Source: Chlorokybus atmophyticus (lineage: Eukaryota > Streptophyta > Chlorokybophyceae > Chlorokybales > Chlorokybaceae). Taken from it: 64,000 bases of DNA. Below the pieces are notes generated by a model, which saw nothing but the letters and a program-made list of their open reading frames with translations, was not told the DNA's origin and did no database searches. The position numbers and the translations under genes are program-made. Position 1 is the first letter of the stretch, and every line of letters starts with the position of its first letter. Positions 1 to 12,021 of this stretch are shown here, one piece after another. The DNA lies in contig RHPI01003079.1 of assembly GCA_009103225.1 (NCBI GenBank), forward strand, positions 186,091 to 250,090. The letters are read 5' to 3'.

Positions 1-524
1 CGGGGAGGGGCACCCCCTCTACCACTACGTGCGCGCAGTCCTCCGTACTTGCGCACTCCAGCACCTGCGTTGGAGCGCATGCACACCAACGCAGCATGGG
101 CTACATTTTGCCAGCCTTTCCCAATCCCACCCACACAGGCGCAAGACACGCCCCCCGCCCCCTCTCCACGGCCTTCAGTCCCGCGCACTCTTGCAGCCTT
201 ACACGCGCATTTGTACACACGCGCAAATGCAGCAAGGGCTGCATTCCATCACCAACTACACGCTCACAAGCACCGATATAAACGCTTATGCGCATGCATC
301 CGCACACGCACACATGTGTGCGCGCGCGTACACATGGACGCGCACGCGTGTGCATCTGCACAGGCAATGTTGTGCAAGCGACAGGGCTGCGTGTGTAGTA
401 CCTGTGCAGCTCCATGAATTGGCATGGCAGGTTGTCCTTGAGTCCTACCATAACCGTCGGCGCCAGACATCCCGACTTCGTCCTGCAATGTGAACAACTA
501 ATCACAGCTGCATGCTAAAACATA

Positions 525-560
<36 letters not shown>

Positions 561-1049
561 CAGATGCACACTCATGCACCCACCTTGTGAGTATCCACAA
601 ACATGCAACCACATGCAGGCATGACCCGTACTCGAGGCCCGCCCCCTCTCTCAGCCCGCACATGCGCACATCAACATCTGTGGCACCGAATACACATGCG
701 CGCATGGTTGTCGCCACAATCACAAAGTGCCATTGCCAAGTGGCCGGCTATATCTGCCACGTACCTGTGTCATTGTCGGCGGACAGCCCGCTACGCGCAA
801 CCCGACATGTGTTGTGTAAATGTGGCGGGGCTCAAGCTGTACACAATCATGTGAGCGTTTTTGGCATGATGAGTGAGTTACTGAAACCGCAAACTGTCAC
901 CTCCTCTGGCTCAACATCATCAGTGCGGTCACCAGCTGAAGAAGCGCCATGTGGTGGCATACCAGTACGGGAAGGTGTCTCCTGTACGGTTGTGTACAAA
1001 TGCATGCATACGAGTGTCAGTTGCTGGTAGTGACATGTGCTCAAGCAAT
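1..1049. other. Low-complexity CA/GT-rich DNA, no supported gene
   Basis: Dominated by CACA, CACG and CATG runs, including a perfect CACG/GCAC microsatellite near 525-560. Frames are open on both strands only because the repeats lack stops; their products are His/Thr/Ala/Arg-rich and look artefactual. I see no gene here. Confidence 0.6.
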
Positions 1050-1560
1050 CTAGCTTACCTCATCGTCTTCGTCTTCAGACGCTTCATCGCCTTGAACATC
1101 TTCACCCGCCTCATCGGCAACTTCCTCTCCTCTCCTTAGCGGCACATCCATCATCTCCTTTGGAACGAAGGATGCACAGAATCGTTCGTCATGCTCCAAA
1201 GACACCGGTTGAAACTGTGGAAACGGGTGATGCCAACCATGGCGCTCGTTTTTCTGGTACAGCATGTACACGTCTTGCACCAGTTCCATGTGCTCTGGTG
1301 CCAAAGTCTAGGTCATTGCCATTGCGAATGCCGCTTGCAATGTTGTGTCGGTCAATGTAGTCGCAAATCAGCAACTCCACAAGCTCTGGAGTTGAGTTTG
1401 GCCCTTGTAATATACGCCGCAGCAAGCGGTGAAACCCTTCAAGTGCGTTGGTACCACGTGCGCTTACAAGTCGAGGCGCGCGACCTGGCTTGGCAACGTT
1501 CCAGTATAATTGCAGACCAGGTGGGTCTGCCATTATACTGCATCCAGCAACGTGATTAGC
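1050..1560 (-). pseudogene. Transposase-like C-terminal fragment, frameshifted
   Basis: Reading the minus strand from about 1560 gives a conserved-looking stretch containing RGTNALEGFHRLLRRIL and then DYIDRHNIASGIRN. This style is seen in mobile-element-derived proteins of plants, fungi and invertebrates. Near 1310 the frame shifts by one base into a second open stretch (APEHMELVQDVYMLYQ), which ends in an acidic tail of alternating Glu and Asp by about 1050. Exact family unknown. The frameshift, and the simple repeats on both sides, argue for a decayed copy. An unseen small intron is the alternative to the frameshift. Confidence 0.4.
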
Positions 1561-1735
1561 ATGAGTACGAGTGTTATAACCACACACAGTAACACACGCG
1601 CACGCACTCAGGCACGCAGGCGCATGCACGCACACGCACACGCATGTTTGCGCGCCCGTACACTCAGACGTGCACGCGTGTGCATCTAAATGCGTTGATG
1701 CGTTGATGGTTGTGTGCGCGTGTGCGTGTGTGCAC

Positions 1736-2294
<559 letters not shown>

Positions 2295-2397
2295 CTTACC
2301 ACATACCACTAGCTTGCCATCCCGCACGAGTTGCAATTGCCGCTCACGCAATACCTCACTGCACCGTGACACTGACCAATCTGCCCGTGACATATAG

Positions 2398-3510
2398 TTG
2401 GCTTCAACCATGACCACGAGGCCATTGCGGCCAAGTTCTATGAGGTGTACCGAACGCCCAAGGAGTGCCCCTTCCACTGGAGTGTCGCCTTGAAGAAAGC
2501 TACGCAGGTCCGGTTTAAGAATGTCACCAAGATCAAGCATGTCCTTGAGAAGGAGTACAAGTGGACACTGTTTAACAGCAACAAGCGCAAGTGAGTTGGG
2601 TCCCTCACCACCATATCTGCTATGCAACACTGCCTTCTTACTCAGCCTCCATACACACCTACGCATCATCGCCTATTGTAACCAATTCAATCAGTCACAT
2701 CGACGCCCTAATGGACCCCGAGACCCAAAAAGCGCAGATGCGCAACACGCACTAAAGTAAGTCATATGCACTATTCTAGCCTAGTGCAGGCTTGACTTGA
2801 ACTATGTATATCGTGACTAATGCCTTGTTGGTATGACTTTCGCAGATAAGCCAAGGCGGAAATTTGAGGTGACCAACAATGCAGACCCGGAGCGGAGGAG
2901 ATACATCCATAAATGGGGCAATCCCATAATTTGGCAAACGATCGTGCAATGCTGGTCTTACGCCGTCATTACACCTGGTCGGCGGCAGCTGACAGTCAAC
3001 CACCTCGCACACTTGTTGCTTACGGTAAGCACTATAAACTTAATCACTAGCAATTCAGGAATGTTGTAGCCCCAAACTACAGGCTTGCAGACTCGCTGCT
3101 GTGAATAGTGGCTTTCAATGCCACTAAGACATGCATGTAAACTACGTAGGTGGAGCGCAATTTAAAGGGCAAGGATGGAGACCATTTTATAGCTACTAGC
3201 ATCGACACACATGAAGAGTACTGCAGCGAAATCAACACCATGATCACGTTAATGAAGCGGGAAATGAGGCAACGGTACGCAGCCCCTCCAGCCATTCAAC
3301 CTTGTCAAACGCCGCACTGCATCTTGTGTCGAATACCTGAAAGATCTCAATCGGCGCCAGCCGCAAGAGACGTCTGCTCATGACCCGCTCGCTGAGGCAG
3401 AAGCGGCATTTAACCGGCTGACGCAACCGTCAGAGGAGGAGGAAGAGCAAGCCCCGGCGTCTCCTCTACATGCCCCAGGCGCGTGGTGCTTTGTTTCATG
3501 ATGACGAGCA
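2398..3510 (+). pseudogene. Multi-exon coding remnant, family unknown
   Basis: Three pieces look coding on the + strand. The first ends at 2590 (motifs CPFHWSVALKKA and KWTLFNSNKRK) before a GTGAGT donor. The second, 2846-3024, starts after a clean TTTCGCAG acceptor and ends at GTAAGC (motifs RYIHKWGNPIIWQ, SYAVITPGRRQLTVNHLAHLL). The third starts at 3150 after TAG (motif VERNLKGKDGDHF). Exons two and three join in phase. A further acidic stretch (EYLKDLNRR, SEEEEEQAP) to about 3510 needs a frameshift near 3270. A candidate exon between the first two (about 2695-2758) runs into a stop. I do not recognise the family; it could be an old gene or a transposon-borne one. Confidence 0.4.
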
Positions 3511-3906
3511 AAGCGATAATGGAGAGAAGCTGTAGCGCAGTTGGTAGTTCGTTTAGCTGGTAATGTACACAGCTGCAAGGCTCTTGTGACTTAGTGTTGT
3601 GCATCTTAAAGCAGCTCAGTCAATTGTCATTATGCTCATGCATGTTAAAACTTGCATCCCTATTATATATAGAACTGCAGGCACCCGAGTCACATAATCG
3701 AACTACAAGCCTTGGCAAGTGACTGGGAGACATTTCGTTCATTTTGTACACATTTCAGGTACCTGTTCACAGCACAGGCACATAACGATGCTGGCAGTCA
3801 GTGACAGACGCGTGTAGTCATGCTATGCAAATACATATAACGACAGTTAGGCATCAGTCACCTTCAGTTGCTTGAAGAATGCCTTATCTTGTAGACAACT
3901 TCCTAG

Positions 3907-4152
3907 TTGGTGCTTGTGAATTAGGCTAAGTCACCTGCGCTGAACTGGCGAGTAACCTGCAGGTGCCTGTTAAGTAGGTATAGTCACCTGTTAAGGCCTA
4001 ATGTGCAACTTATAGGTGCCGGTTAATTGGTGATAGTCCCCTGTTAAGGCCTGATAAGTAATGACAGGTGCTTGTTGATTAGATATAGTCACTTGTTAAG
4101 TAACTAATAGGTGCCTATTAATTACGCACAGTCAAATGTTAAAGACTAAATT
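3907..4152. repeat. Degenerate minisatellite, five units of about 43-54 bp
   Basis: Five diverged tandem units start near 3907, 3961, 4014, 4066 and 4109. Each opens with AGGTGCCTGTTAA-like sequence and contains TAGTCACCTGTTAAG-like sequence about 20 bp later. No open frame is preserved. The rest of 3510-4230 is AT-richer DNA in which I see nothing else. Confidence 0.75.
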
Positions 4153-4232
4153 GTAACGGAAAGGGGCTGATGGTTACAGAAGTTGTACTCAGGTCCGGTA
4201 TCGAGTTTACAGATGGACTAAGCCACGACAGT

Positions 4233-4490
4233 CTAAATTAGTATCTTCAGGTGCACGGCCGTTGCCAATAGTTGGTCGGCCGACAGGAGAAACATTTTGC
4301 GATGTAGGTGTTGCATCTTTCTTGAATCATGGCAATGCACAAGTGTTGCATACCATGGTTGACCGGCGCTGTACAATATGGTGATGTCAGTGCCATCTTG
4401 CTGTGCATAGTCCTCCAATAACACATTGAGGGAGCTTTCAATAAAGCTTTGTGGCACCTGTGTAAGCATGAGACGCGTTTTGCATGAAAC
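4233..4490 (-). repeat. First copy of a diverged direct duplication, possibly coding on the minus strand
   Basis: The core 4302-4470 is repeated, diverged, at 4917-5070. Shared blocks include AGGTGTTGCAT, CACAAGTGTTGC, TTGACCGGCGCTG-like, ATCTTGCTGTGC and TAGTCCTCC.ATAACA. On the minus strand the first copy stays open and contains LLEDYAQQDGT and AGQPWYATLVHC; related residues (SAGEPGYATLV) are readable in the second. It may be a duplicated exon of a minus-strand gene, or simply a duplicated transposon fragment. Function unknown. Confidence 0.4.
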
Positions 4491-4830
4491 ATACAGGTAA
4501 GGTACTATGTGCGTATGTGGGTGCGCGTGTGTGCATCAGCGTTGACGTGCTGTATGTGTCTGTGTCTGTGTCTGTGTGTGTGTGCGCGTGCGCGCGTGTG
4601 TGCTGTGTTGAAGGGTGTACAATGAGTCCATTCCACTGCCTGTGCTGCGCGCATGCATGCTCATCCCAGGCAAAAACAGACATGCACAACATCACACTAA
4701 CGCACGCGCACACATGCATACATTCAAAGCAGAGCCTCTGCGCATGCACAGCCCACCAACATCAACACGTGTGCACGTGCGTGCGTGCGTGCGTGCGTGC
4801 GCAAATACTAACCATGCAAGCAAAACTTAC

Positions 4831-5070
4831 TTTGTACGACCATGAACCAATTGACATCCAACAGCAGCCTGCCCCTTGCCGTCGCACATTGCACGACCTG
4901 CAAATTAGACATAATAGGTGTTGCATGTTCTTCATCAATGCCTCACAAGTGTTGCGTACCCTGGTTCACCGGCGCTGCACACACTGATGATGTAATCTTG
5001 CTGTGCTTAGTCCTCCGATAACACCATGTGGGAGCCTGCATTTAAGCTTTGAGATACCTGTGCGAGCACG
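4831..5070 (-). repeat. Second copy of the duplication with an adjoining candidate exon
   Basis: 4917-5070 is the diverged second copy of the block at 4302-4470. Beside it, 4831-4897 is bounded on the minus strand by an acceptor (TTTGCAG) and a donor (GTAAGT), as expected for a 67-nt exon. Its frame includes ARGRLLLDVNWFMVV. No complete gene can be assembled from these pieces. Confidence 0.35.
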
Positions 5071-5966
5071 GAAATCGCTGTACATTAACCATACACGTAT
5101 GGAACTGCAAGTGCATATGCCTGTGCGTGTGCGATTACGTTGTTTGCATGCGTAGTGTGCTGCGTGCATTAGTGTTGATGTGCCGCGTGTGTGTGCTAAT
5201 GCTCTGCATTCTGTTTGTGTGCGATAGTGTTGGAGCGCTGCATGTGTCTGGTCTACGTTCTGGTTGCATGTGTGTAAGTGTGTACATGAGTTGGTGTTGA
5301 CGTGCTGTGCGCGTGTGCCTGCTTAGCACTGTATGTGTGTGCGCTGACGCGTCAGTATTGTTGTGCTCTGTGCTGTGTGTACAAAAGATGCAAGGGGCAT
5401 TTATCTGTCTTTGCCTATGTGTGTGCGTGCGCGCGCATGCGCCACATGGTGTGCATTGCCGGAATCACAACACCGCATTAGATGACACATGCTTATAAAC
5501 ACACCAAGCACACACAACTCCTTTACAAACGGTAACAAGCACAACGAAGCACTTACACTACTATTTCTTGTTCGTACTAGTATTGGTACTTACACGGACA
5601 AACACGCACTCCTCACAATAGCACACCTGCATTAGCTGAGCAAGCACACACACACACGCCGCCTGCTGCGCAGGGGTGTGCTTACTTTGACTTGTTGGGG
5701 GTTGGGCTAAGTAAGTTGTAGTCAGAAGTCACGTAGCCTGACGTACATGCTCCCGCTGTGAGGTGAGTGTATTGGTCTTTTTAGTTGCTATGTTCTATTG
5801 TTAATAAGCTATGGTGTGCCTATGGAGTTGTGGCACAGTAAAAGACTACTTGTCTTAGTCCTGTACACTCTCACACTAGCGCAGCACATAGGGTTGTTCG
5901 CTTACTTGCAAGGTTGCAACGGCAATGATAAAGGCGATAGCCACGACAATGCCAACGCCTCGGGGC
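5071..5966. other. Low-complexity GT-rich DNA, no supported gene
   Basis: Rich in GTGTG, GTGC and TGCATG motifs with scattered short open frames. No splice-bounded coding segment or known domain seen. It ends where the gypsy leader sequence begins abruptly at 5967. Confidence 0.5.
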
Positions 5967-6576
5967 TGTCATGCCTGCTGCCCACGCATACCAGCCTTCA
6001 TCGAGCATGTCTACATCAAAACCATCGCCCGGCTTACCAGCATACCGGCGCGCGCGCGTCACTGACCAGTAGCTAGGTCACGACTCCAGCGTAGCTCACG
6101 ACCATAGCCTACATAGGCACCGCGCGTAGCTGTTCGGTTGTGAGTTTAGTTATAAGTTGTGTTCTATACCAAGTGACAATTGCTGTGGAAGTAGCCTCGA
6201 TATGACCGTCAGCTCATGTTCTGAATAATCATAATTTGACTTGTATAAGTAGTCACAGTGTTCACCGGATCAACTGGTGACACTGTGAGTGAGAAAGCTA
6301 AAAGCTTGTGAAACGACTTGAATTGCGAACACGCCATCCCGGTTACCAAGCACCCCCCTCACTGTGTGAGAGCCTGTGCATGCTCATGTGTGCATCGTGC
6401 TTGTTATTGCTGTGAGCTTGGTGTGCCTGGTTGCAGTGTGTTTGTTGGCATTAGTCAGGGCATAGTATCCACGTGTTGCTTGCTCATTCACCTCACTTAA
6501 CAGTGTAACACATTTTTCGCTCATGCAAAGAACTATGTAAACAGCACTACCTTTAGTAGTGGCTTGTTGACTCGCA
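5967..6576 (+). other. Gypsy 1 leader region (two blocks found again at 27.3 and 55.0 kb)
   Basis: 5967-6165 recurs at 27328-27530 and 6171-6576 recurs at 55046-55435, with few differences. Here the two blocks are contiguous, which shows that the other copy was split by an insertion. It ends with GTGGCTTGTTGAC, a 13-bp word also found at the start of the 3' LTR (27091-27103). I treat it as the untranslated leader before gag; part could be LTR sequence. Confidence 0.6.
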
Positions 6577-6778
6577 GTGTCACCCTCTTTGCTCAAGTGA
6601 GTGGGTTGCATTCTGCATCAGATAGTGCAGTCTGAATCTAGGGACACAACCTTGTGCATTCACTGTCATTACATAGTGCGTACACAAGCACTAGTGTGGT
6701 GAGTGGTAGCGGCATCGAGACAGGCAGTAGAGCACAAACACTCTACCTTGCATACACTTTCACCTTCGAACTAGCTGT

Positions 6779-8295
6779 ATGAGCAAGCCCACCCCGTTCT
6801 CTCCAATAGACGAGGGTGACCTCAGCAGCTGCAGCCCAACCTCCAATCTCACCTACGAGCGGACCAGCGACGAGAGCAACGATCGTAGCAGCAGAGGCTT
6901 GCGTTCTATCTCCAACTTCCCTCCGTTCTTGTCCACTCCTTGGCATCGAGCCTCCCCACTCTCGTCCAACAGTGACGACTACGAGAGAAGTCTTCCAGCT
7001 CAACCACGTCCCTGCGCTTTTCCGGACGTGCTGGCACTACCTCGCTGGACAAATTCATCATCAAGTTCCGTTCCAAGATGCAACAGCAGACTCTAAAGAA
7101 CAAAGACTGGTCCGATGAGATCTCTTTTCACATTGCTGCTTAGTATCTGGACCATGAAGCACATGATGACTGAAAGTCTGTTGCTGAATTGCATCGAGTT
7201 GATGGCTATGGCGAGCTCGCCAATACCATAACATCTGCGTCACTGCTCAGTCCACCAACCGTCTTTCCACCTGCCACTCCCGCTGCAGTCAGCGGGTTGT
7301 CCATAGCGGCAGCCATTGACAGAGCAGAGGAGGAGGAACCTGAGTTGGTAATCGTTAACCTGACCCCTGCAGAGATTAAGATCAAGACGGCCGCGCGACG
7401 GGCCCGGATCCTGGACCGTTCTGCTGCCATCCTTGAAGAACAACGAACTGCAGCTGTTCAGGTGGGCACACCTCTACCTTTGGCAACACCTGGCTCTCGT
7501 GCGGGGGGCAGTGCTTTCACCCTCGGGTCAGTCGCACTGCGCGCACCAGCCATCACTGTAGGTGCTGCCATCTGTGACTCTCCCCTCAAGGATCTATACG
7601 CTGCACTTCATTGCACCTTCCCACCGCAGACCACTAGCAAAGTGGAGGAGTTGAGGCGGTTCCGATGCAAGCCCAGTGAGGACCCTCTACGCCTGTACTC
7701 CAGACTGGAAGGTTCGTTGAAGGGCACTGACTACAAAATCGTCAGTGACGAGGTTGCTGTAGTGGTATATGTCAATGAGTTGGATGCGACCCTGAGCGAG
7801 TCGACGCGCCTGACCCTGAACTACAGCAGGCCCTTTGGCTACACGCTCAAGGAAGCTTTCGAGACTGCATAAGCCATCCATAAGCGTTTGGTGTATGAGC
7901 AGGCAGTGCTGGACACCAACCGCAGTGCCTCACGGCCTGTAGCCAGCACAAATGTCGAGCCTCCTCGCCACGACCGTGGCCGGGACGCTCAACCAGCACG
8001 CGACAAAGGGAAACGGTCAACGCATACTGCTTTGCCTGCCCCTGTGCTATGTCACGGATGTGGACGGCATGGGCACTACCAAAAGGAGTGCACCGAAGAG
8101 TACTCAACTCTGGTCTGCGACTACAGTCACAAGCCAGGCCACTTGGAATCAGTTTGCTGGCTCAAGTTCCTTGATCTAAGACCCGCCAACAGCTACAACG
8201 GCAACAACTTTGGTGGCTACAACAGCAACAACACTGGAGGCCACAACAGCAATCACACCGGAGGCCATAGCAACACCAACTACGCCCGCTCGTAA
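6779..8295 (+). pseudogene. Gypsy 1 gag remnant with CCHC zinc knuckle
   Basis: Capsid/nucleocapsid region of the element. An ATG at 6779 opens a Ser/Pro-rich frame that ends after 105 residues. Coding then continues in other frames, the longest about 7189-7872, with motifs such as RFRCKPSEDPLRLYSRLEG typical of gypsy capsid C-terminal regions. A stop (TAA at 7870) separates it from the nucleocapsid, which holds a good CCHC knuckle (CHGCGRHGHYQKEC, about 8050-8091) and a second knuckle that has lost its second cysteine. The tail is Asn/Gly-rich. Several frameshifts make it non-functional. Confidence 0.7.
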
Positions 8296-8321
8296 GGAAG
8301 AGCAAGGCTACAGGGGGAAGA

Positions 8322-8741
8322 TGTTGAAGGACTAGCATGCACATGTAGTTGAGGCAAGCATAGACACACAGAGACAGAGCTACCGCCACCAGAGCATACA
8401 CAAGTCACATCACATTTTATTACAAGTTGTCCGCTGGTTCTTATACCAGCCAGTTACACACACGTCTACGTTGCAAGCACTGCGTAAGCTATACTCAGCG
8501 TTTTGACGCGCTCTAAGCTGCGTTATCTTTCTTACAACTATAGCTTTTCAACAAGCTCTTACACGCTCAATATGAGTAAGTATACGCGGAGATACAAAGC
8601 AGTTAGTAAGGCTCCAGTCTGGAGTCCGGAGTCTAGTCCGACGACGCCATCTTGCTAAGTCCGGTCCTAGTGCTCGTCCTTACGACCTTCTACTCCTGTG
8701 TGGAGGGTTGATGCTGATCGTATGTAGGAATACTCTCAGCA
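8322..8741 (-). mobile_element. Solo LTR of the copia 2 family
   Basis: A 420-bp LTR matching the 425-bp LTRs at 31391-31815 and 36341-36765, in the same orientation as that minus-strand element. It is flanked by a perfect 5-bp duplication GAAGA (8317-8321 and 8742-8746). This is a footprint of LTR-LTR recombination that removed the body. It lies just after the gypsy 1 zinc-knuckle region and so postdates gypsy 1. One end is mutated (CTCAGCA instead of CTCAACA). Confidence 0.93.
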
Positions 8742-8746
8742 GAAGA

Positions 8747-11117
8747 ATCGTTCTCCTCAACGCAAGAAACTGGAAGGACGTCCGCGCACTGCTGCTTTTG
8801 CCAAGGCTCCAGCCAACCCGCCAGCTGACGACCATATGGCTGCCCTCATGGCGCGTATAGCACGCTTGGAGGAAGACAAGGAGCAGGACTACCGCGCCAG
8901 CTACTCTGCCCGGTGGGCACTGATGGCTCCAAAGCGCACGAGAAACACCAGCACTCCGTCACGTATTCAACCATCCCGACGAGTTCGAGGGGAAGCCGCA
9001 ACATCGTCAGCCGCTACCTCCTCTGAAGCCACCAGTGGTGCTGCACCAGCAGCAACAGTTACACCGGCTACTACGTCGTCTCCGTCAACATCAGCAGCAA
9101 CTGCTCTAATTTCACCAGAAGTTGGTATATTAATGAGCACCGTAACGCCAACAATGGTGAGCACGCTGGCAACAGCCACTGCTGTCACCGACCTTGCAGC
9201 AGTAGGTCGCACCGGTCCCGCTTCAACTGCAGGACCACCTGTGTTAGCAAGTGTTGAGACCACTCTCGCGCCACCGAGCGGCACTTACGCCACCACCGGC
9301 AGTGCCATTATCGAGAGCCTGCTGCCACTGCAGCGACACGCGCAGCTACATTGCTCGCCCTCGACGTCACTCAAGCTGTCCCGCGAGGTCAGCAAGCTGA
9401 GCGTGTATGGGAGACCATCATGCGTGGAGCAGATCCTACTACCATTGCTTTTGGGCGCGGAGGGGAGCACACAACACGCGTTGAACGCAATGACCGAGTC
9501 TTCCCACTGCCTGAATATCACACGATGCCAGAACAGACTCATCAGCAACTGGAGGATGAATTCCTCGCTGGCACGGCGCCTCCCATGCAAGACCGTGTTA
9601 TTGTAGTTAAAACATTTGTTGTACTGGAGTTGGCACTACAGCTGTTTCTGAACTCTGCATAACAACATGCAGACGGCACCATGCCAGCCCGCACAAGTCC
9701 GTCATGAACTCTTTGAGCCAAGCCCGATGGACACGTATCGGGACAGGCAACCCAACGTACAGCAGCATATTGTTGATACAGCCGACATGCCCCTGAGTGA
9801 CAACGAAGCACCGAGGCCCCTCAATACCGTTCGACTTCATGAGCGCTACACCGCGCTAGAACAGGCTTTCACTTGGCGACAGGATCAAGCGGCAACAATT
9901 GACACAAGAGCGCACGCCCTTGCCAATGCTCGCGCTGACGTTCTTCAACCCACAGTCGCTGGCCCATCATCCAGCTCGACACCCCTCATCGATGGGCCCG
10001 ACATTGACCAGACGAGGGCACTGGCCCAACAAACCAGGGGGGTGATCGCCCCGCTGCTACCCGCTTTGTTGAAAGACTTGTCTGACAATTAACAAGATCC
10101 AGGGAGAGGCTACCTCACCGCAAGGGTGAACACAAGGAGATGAAGCAGGTTCAATTGGAGAACAGCAACTTCGCACTGCCCTGTTGCGACAAGCAACTAT
10201 GCTGCACCGGCAAGAAGACATCGGCCTGAGACGGATGTTGGGGATGCGATAAGGTGGTAATGCAACTCGAGCAAGACTGGTGACTTGGCTAGTCACCAAT
10301 CACCCCGCCGTTCCCCTGTTCGCATTCGGCACCAGATTGTTCTGGTTGGACGCGTTCTTGCGCTCGCTACGGCAAGCCTATATCGAGGTTGCCTCGGCAG
10401 CCACTGACACCTTAGAAGGAGCTTAAGAGACCATATTGAGGTTGCCAGGGGTGGAAGCAGCGCGGCAATGCAGACGCATCGCAACTGCTTATGAGCAGCA
10501 TGTCCGACAGTCAAAGATTTACCTCACTGTGCGGGCACGAGCAACAACGGTGCTGAAAGTGGCAGCGGTTAATGGCAGATGGGATGCCTACATGACAAGG
10601 ATCCTAAGGGTTCCCACCATCACCCACAACATAAGAGCGCGGCTCTTGCGCGTAGTGTATCTCTAGCCTATGCCTCAGCATCACCGCTGGAGTGACGTGG
10701 TGAACAACCCAACAGCCACATGAGAGGGTACACTGGTCGAGGAGGCAGCTCATGCAATACGCTGGACTTATGTGAAAGAGCAGGCTGCACGGGAGGTGGG
10801 CCCACAAACACCTGGTCCTCCAGAGTTTCCCCAACAGTCACTGGCTACGCCACCAGGAATGACCCCGGCCACACAGAGGCGCAATCCCCCTATGCCACAA
10901 CCAAGGGCAACCACAGGCAGCACCGCCAACACCCAGGCCACAGCGTGTTGATCAACAGCCAAGACAAGGACGGCTCCGGCCAGGCTGCGGTCAAGGAGGA
11001 TCTCAAGACCCAGCTGGTCGAGAGGCGCTTGCCGCACTGCGCTCGACACCACCGGAGGAGACTGCAGCAGCAGTCACCCCATGCACGCGCTACCAACGAT
11101 TCAAGCGGCTGCGCATC
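8747..11117 (+). pseudogene. Gypsy 1 linker between gag and protease, degenerate
   Basis: Open segments in shifting frames, for example 8836-9345 (Ala/Thr/Ser-rich) and 9667-10092 (140 residues with heptad-like patterning). The position matches the Ala/Pro-rich linker of the minus-strand gypsy element at about 23.5-24.1 kb. No recognised domain. From 10.1 to 11.1 kb only short frames remain. Confidence 0.5.
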
Positions 11118-11252
11118 CACGCCAATGTAGCCATGATTGCCAACCAAGGCAAGCATGTCACTATCAATTGACAAGCACCCAAGCATGTTATGCTGGAATC
11201 TGGAGCCCAGCCTGTCATTATCGGACGTTACCTCGCACGCAACCTTGGCATC
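11118..11252 (+). pseudogene. Gypsy 1 protease, 5' part, interrupted by copia 1
   Basis: The frame reads VMLESGAQPVIIGRYLA just before the copia 1 insertion at 11253. The related frame in gypsy 2 reads LVDTGAQPVILGSRAVA, the active-site region of a retropepsin. Here the catalytic Asp is replaced by Glu, and a TGA precedes the motif. It continues at 16604. Confidence 0.65.
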
Positions 11253-11654
11253 TGTTGAAGATATTCCTACATCCGGTCAGCCTGTCCTGGATACAAGAGA
11301 GAAGAGAAGGGACCTCGATGGGAGGACCTCGAAGACTCCGGACATGAAGGTCCTGGCGCGGACTGCAGAGAAGGGTCCTAGGAGAATCGTCATATCTCCT
11401 AGAATACTCAGTCATTTGGGACGTGGCATAGCTTGTTGGAAAGCTTGTCAAGTTAGCTACGTGGCACATCTTACAGCGTAGGATTCGGTTCAGTAGATCG
11501 GACGCTGTTGCGTTTAGACCAGCAATGTGTACAAACTGTGTACTAACTGGCGGGTATATAACCCCGCAGTTTGTTGGTAATAAATCGGGAAGTGTGTTGC
11601 CTTCTCCTGTGTGTTATTGCTTGCCCTCTTCACTTGCATGCTTGCTTCTCAACA
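11253..11654 (+). repeat. Copia 1 5' LTR
   Basis: 402 bp, starting TGTTGAAG and ending CTCAACA. It contains a TATA-like core promoter (GGCGGGTATATAACC, about 11548-11563). The same TG...CA ends and the same CTGGCGGGTATA box recur in the other LTR families of this window. An AATAAA sequence lies downstream (about 11579) in the expected R/U5 area. Confidence 0.95.
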
Positions 11655-11668
11655 GGTTATGGGCCCAC
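11655..11668 (+). promoter_or_regulatory. Copia 1 primer-binding site for a half-tRNA-iMet
   Basis: GGTTATGGGCCCAC directly follows the 5' LTR. It is complementary to the anticodon stem-loop of eukaryotic initiator tRNA-Met (GTGGGCCCATAACC), not to a tRNA 3' end. Drosophila copia and yeast Ty5 are known to prime from such a cleaved half-tRNA. The same site is present beside the 5' LTR of copia 2 at 36327-36340. Confidence 0.85.
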
Positions 11669-12021
11669 ACTACGCGTGAAGAGTGTGAGAAAGAGAAAGA
11701 AAGCGAAGTGAAGAAAAGTGACAAAGTGCATTGAAGTGAAGCTCGAAGTCACTCAAGACTGAAGAGTGAAGAGAAGACCGAAGTCACTCAAGACTGAAGG
11801 CGCTGAAGAGTGAAGTGAAGACCAAAGTCACTCAAGACTAAAGGCGCTGAAGAGTGAAGTGAAGATCGAAGTCATTCAAGACCGAAGTCATTGAAGTCAC
11901 TCAAGAGTGAAGTGTAGATTAAAGATACTGAAGTCAACAAAGTCACTCAAGTCACAACACGTGAAGATTATTAAAGCAAGTCTCAAGTGCTAACTGCAAG
12001 AAGAAAGCAGGCGCGGCAAAG

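Noticed and set aside
3907-4152. CRISPR-like array
   Set aside because: Units are diverged along their whole length, with no constant repeat and unique spacers, and the genome is eukaryotic.
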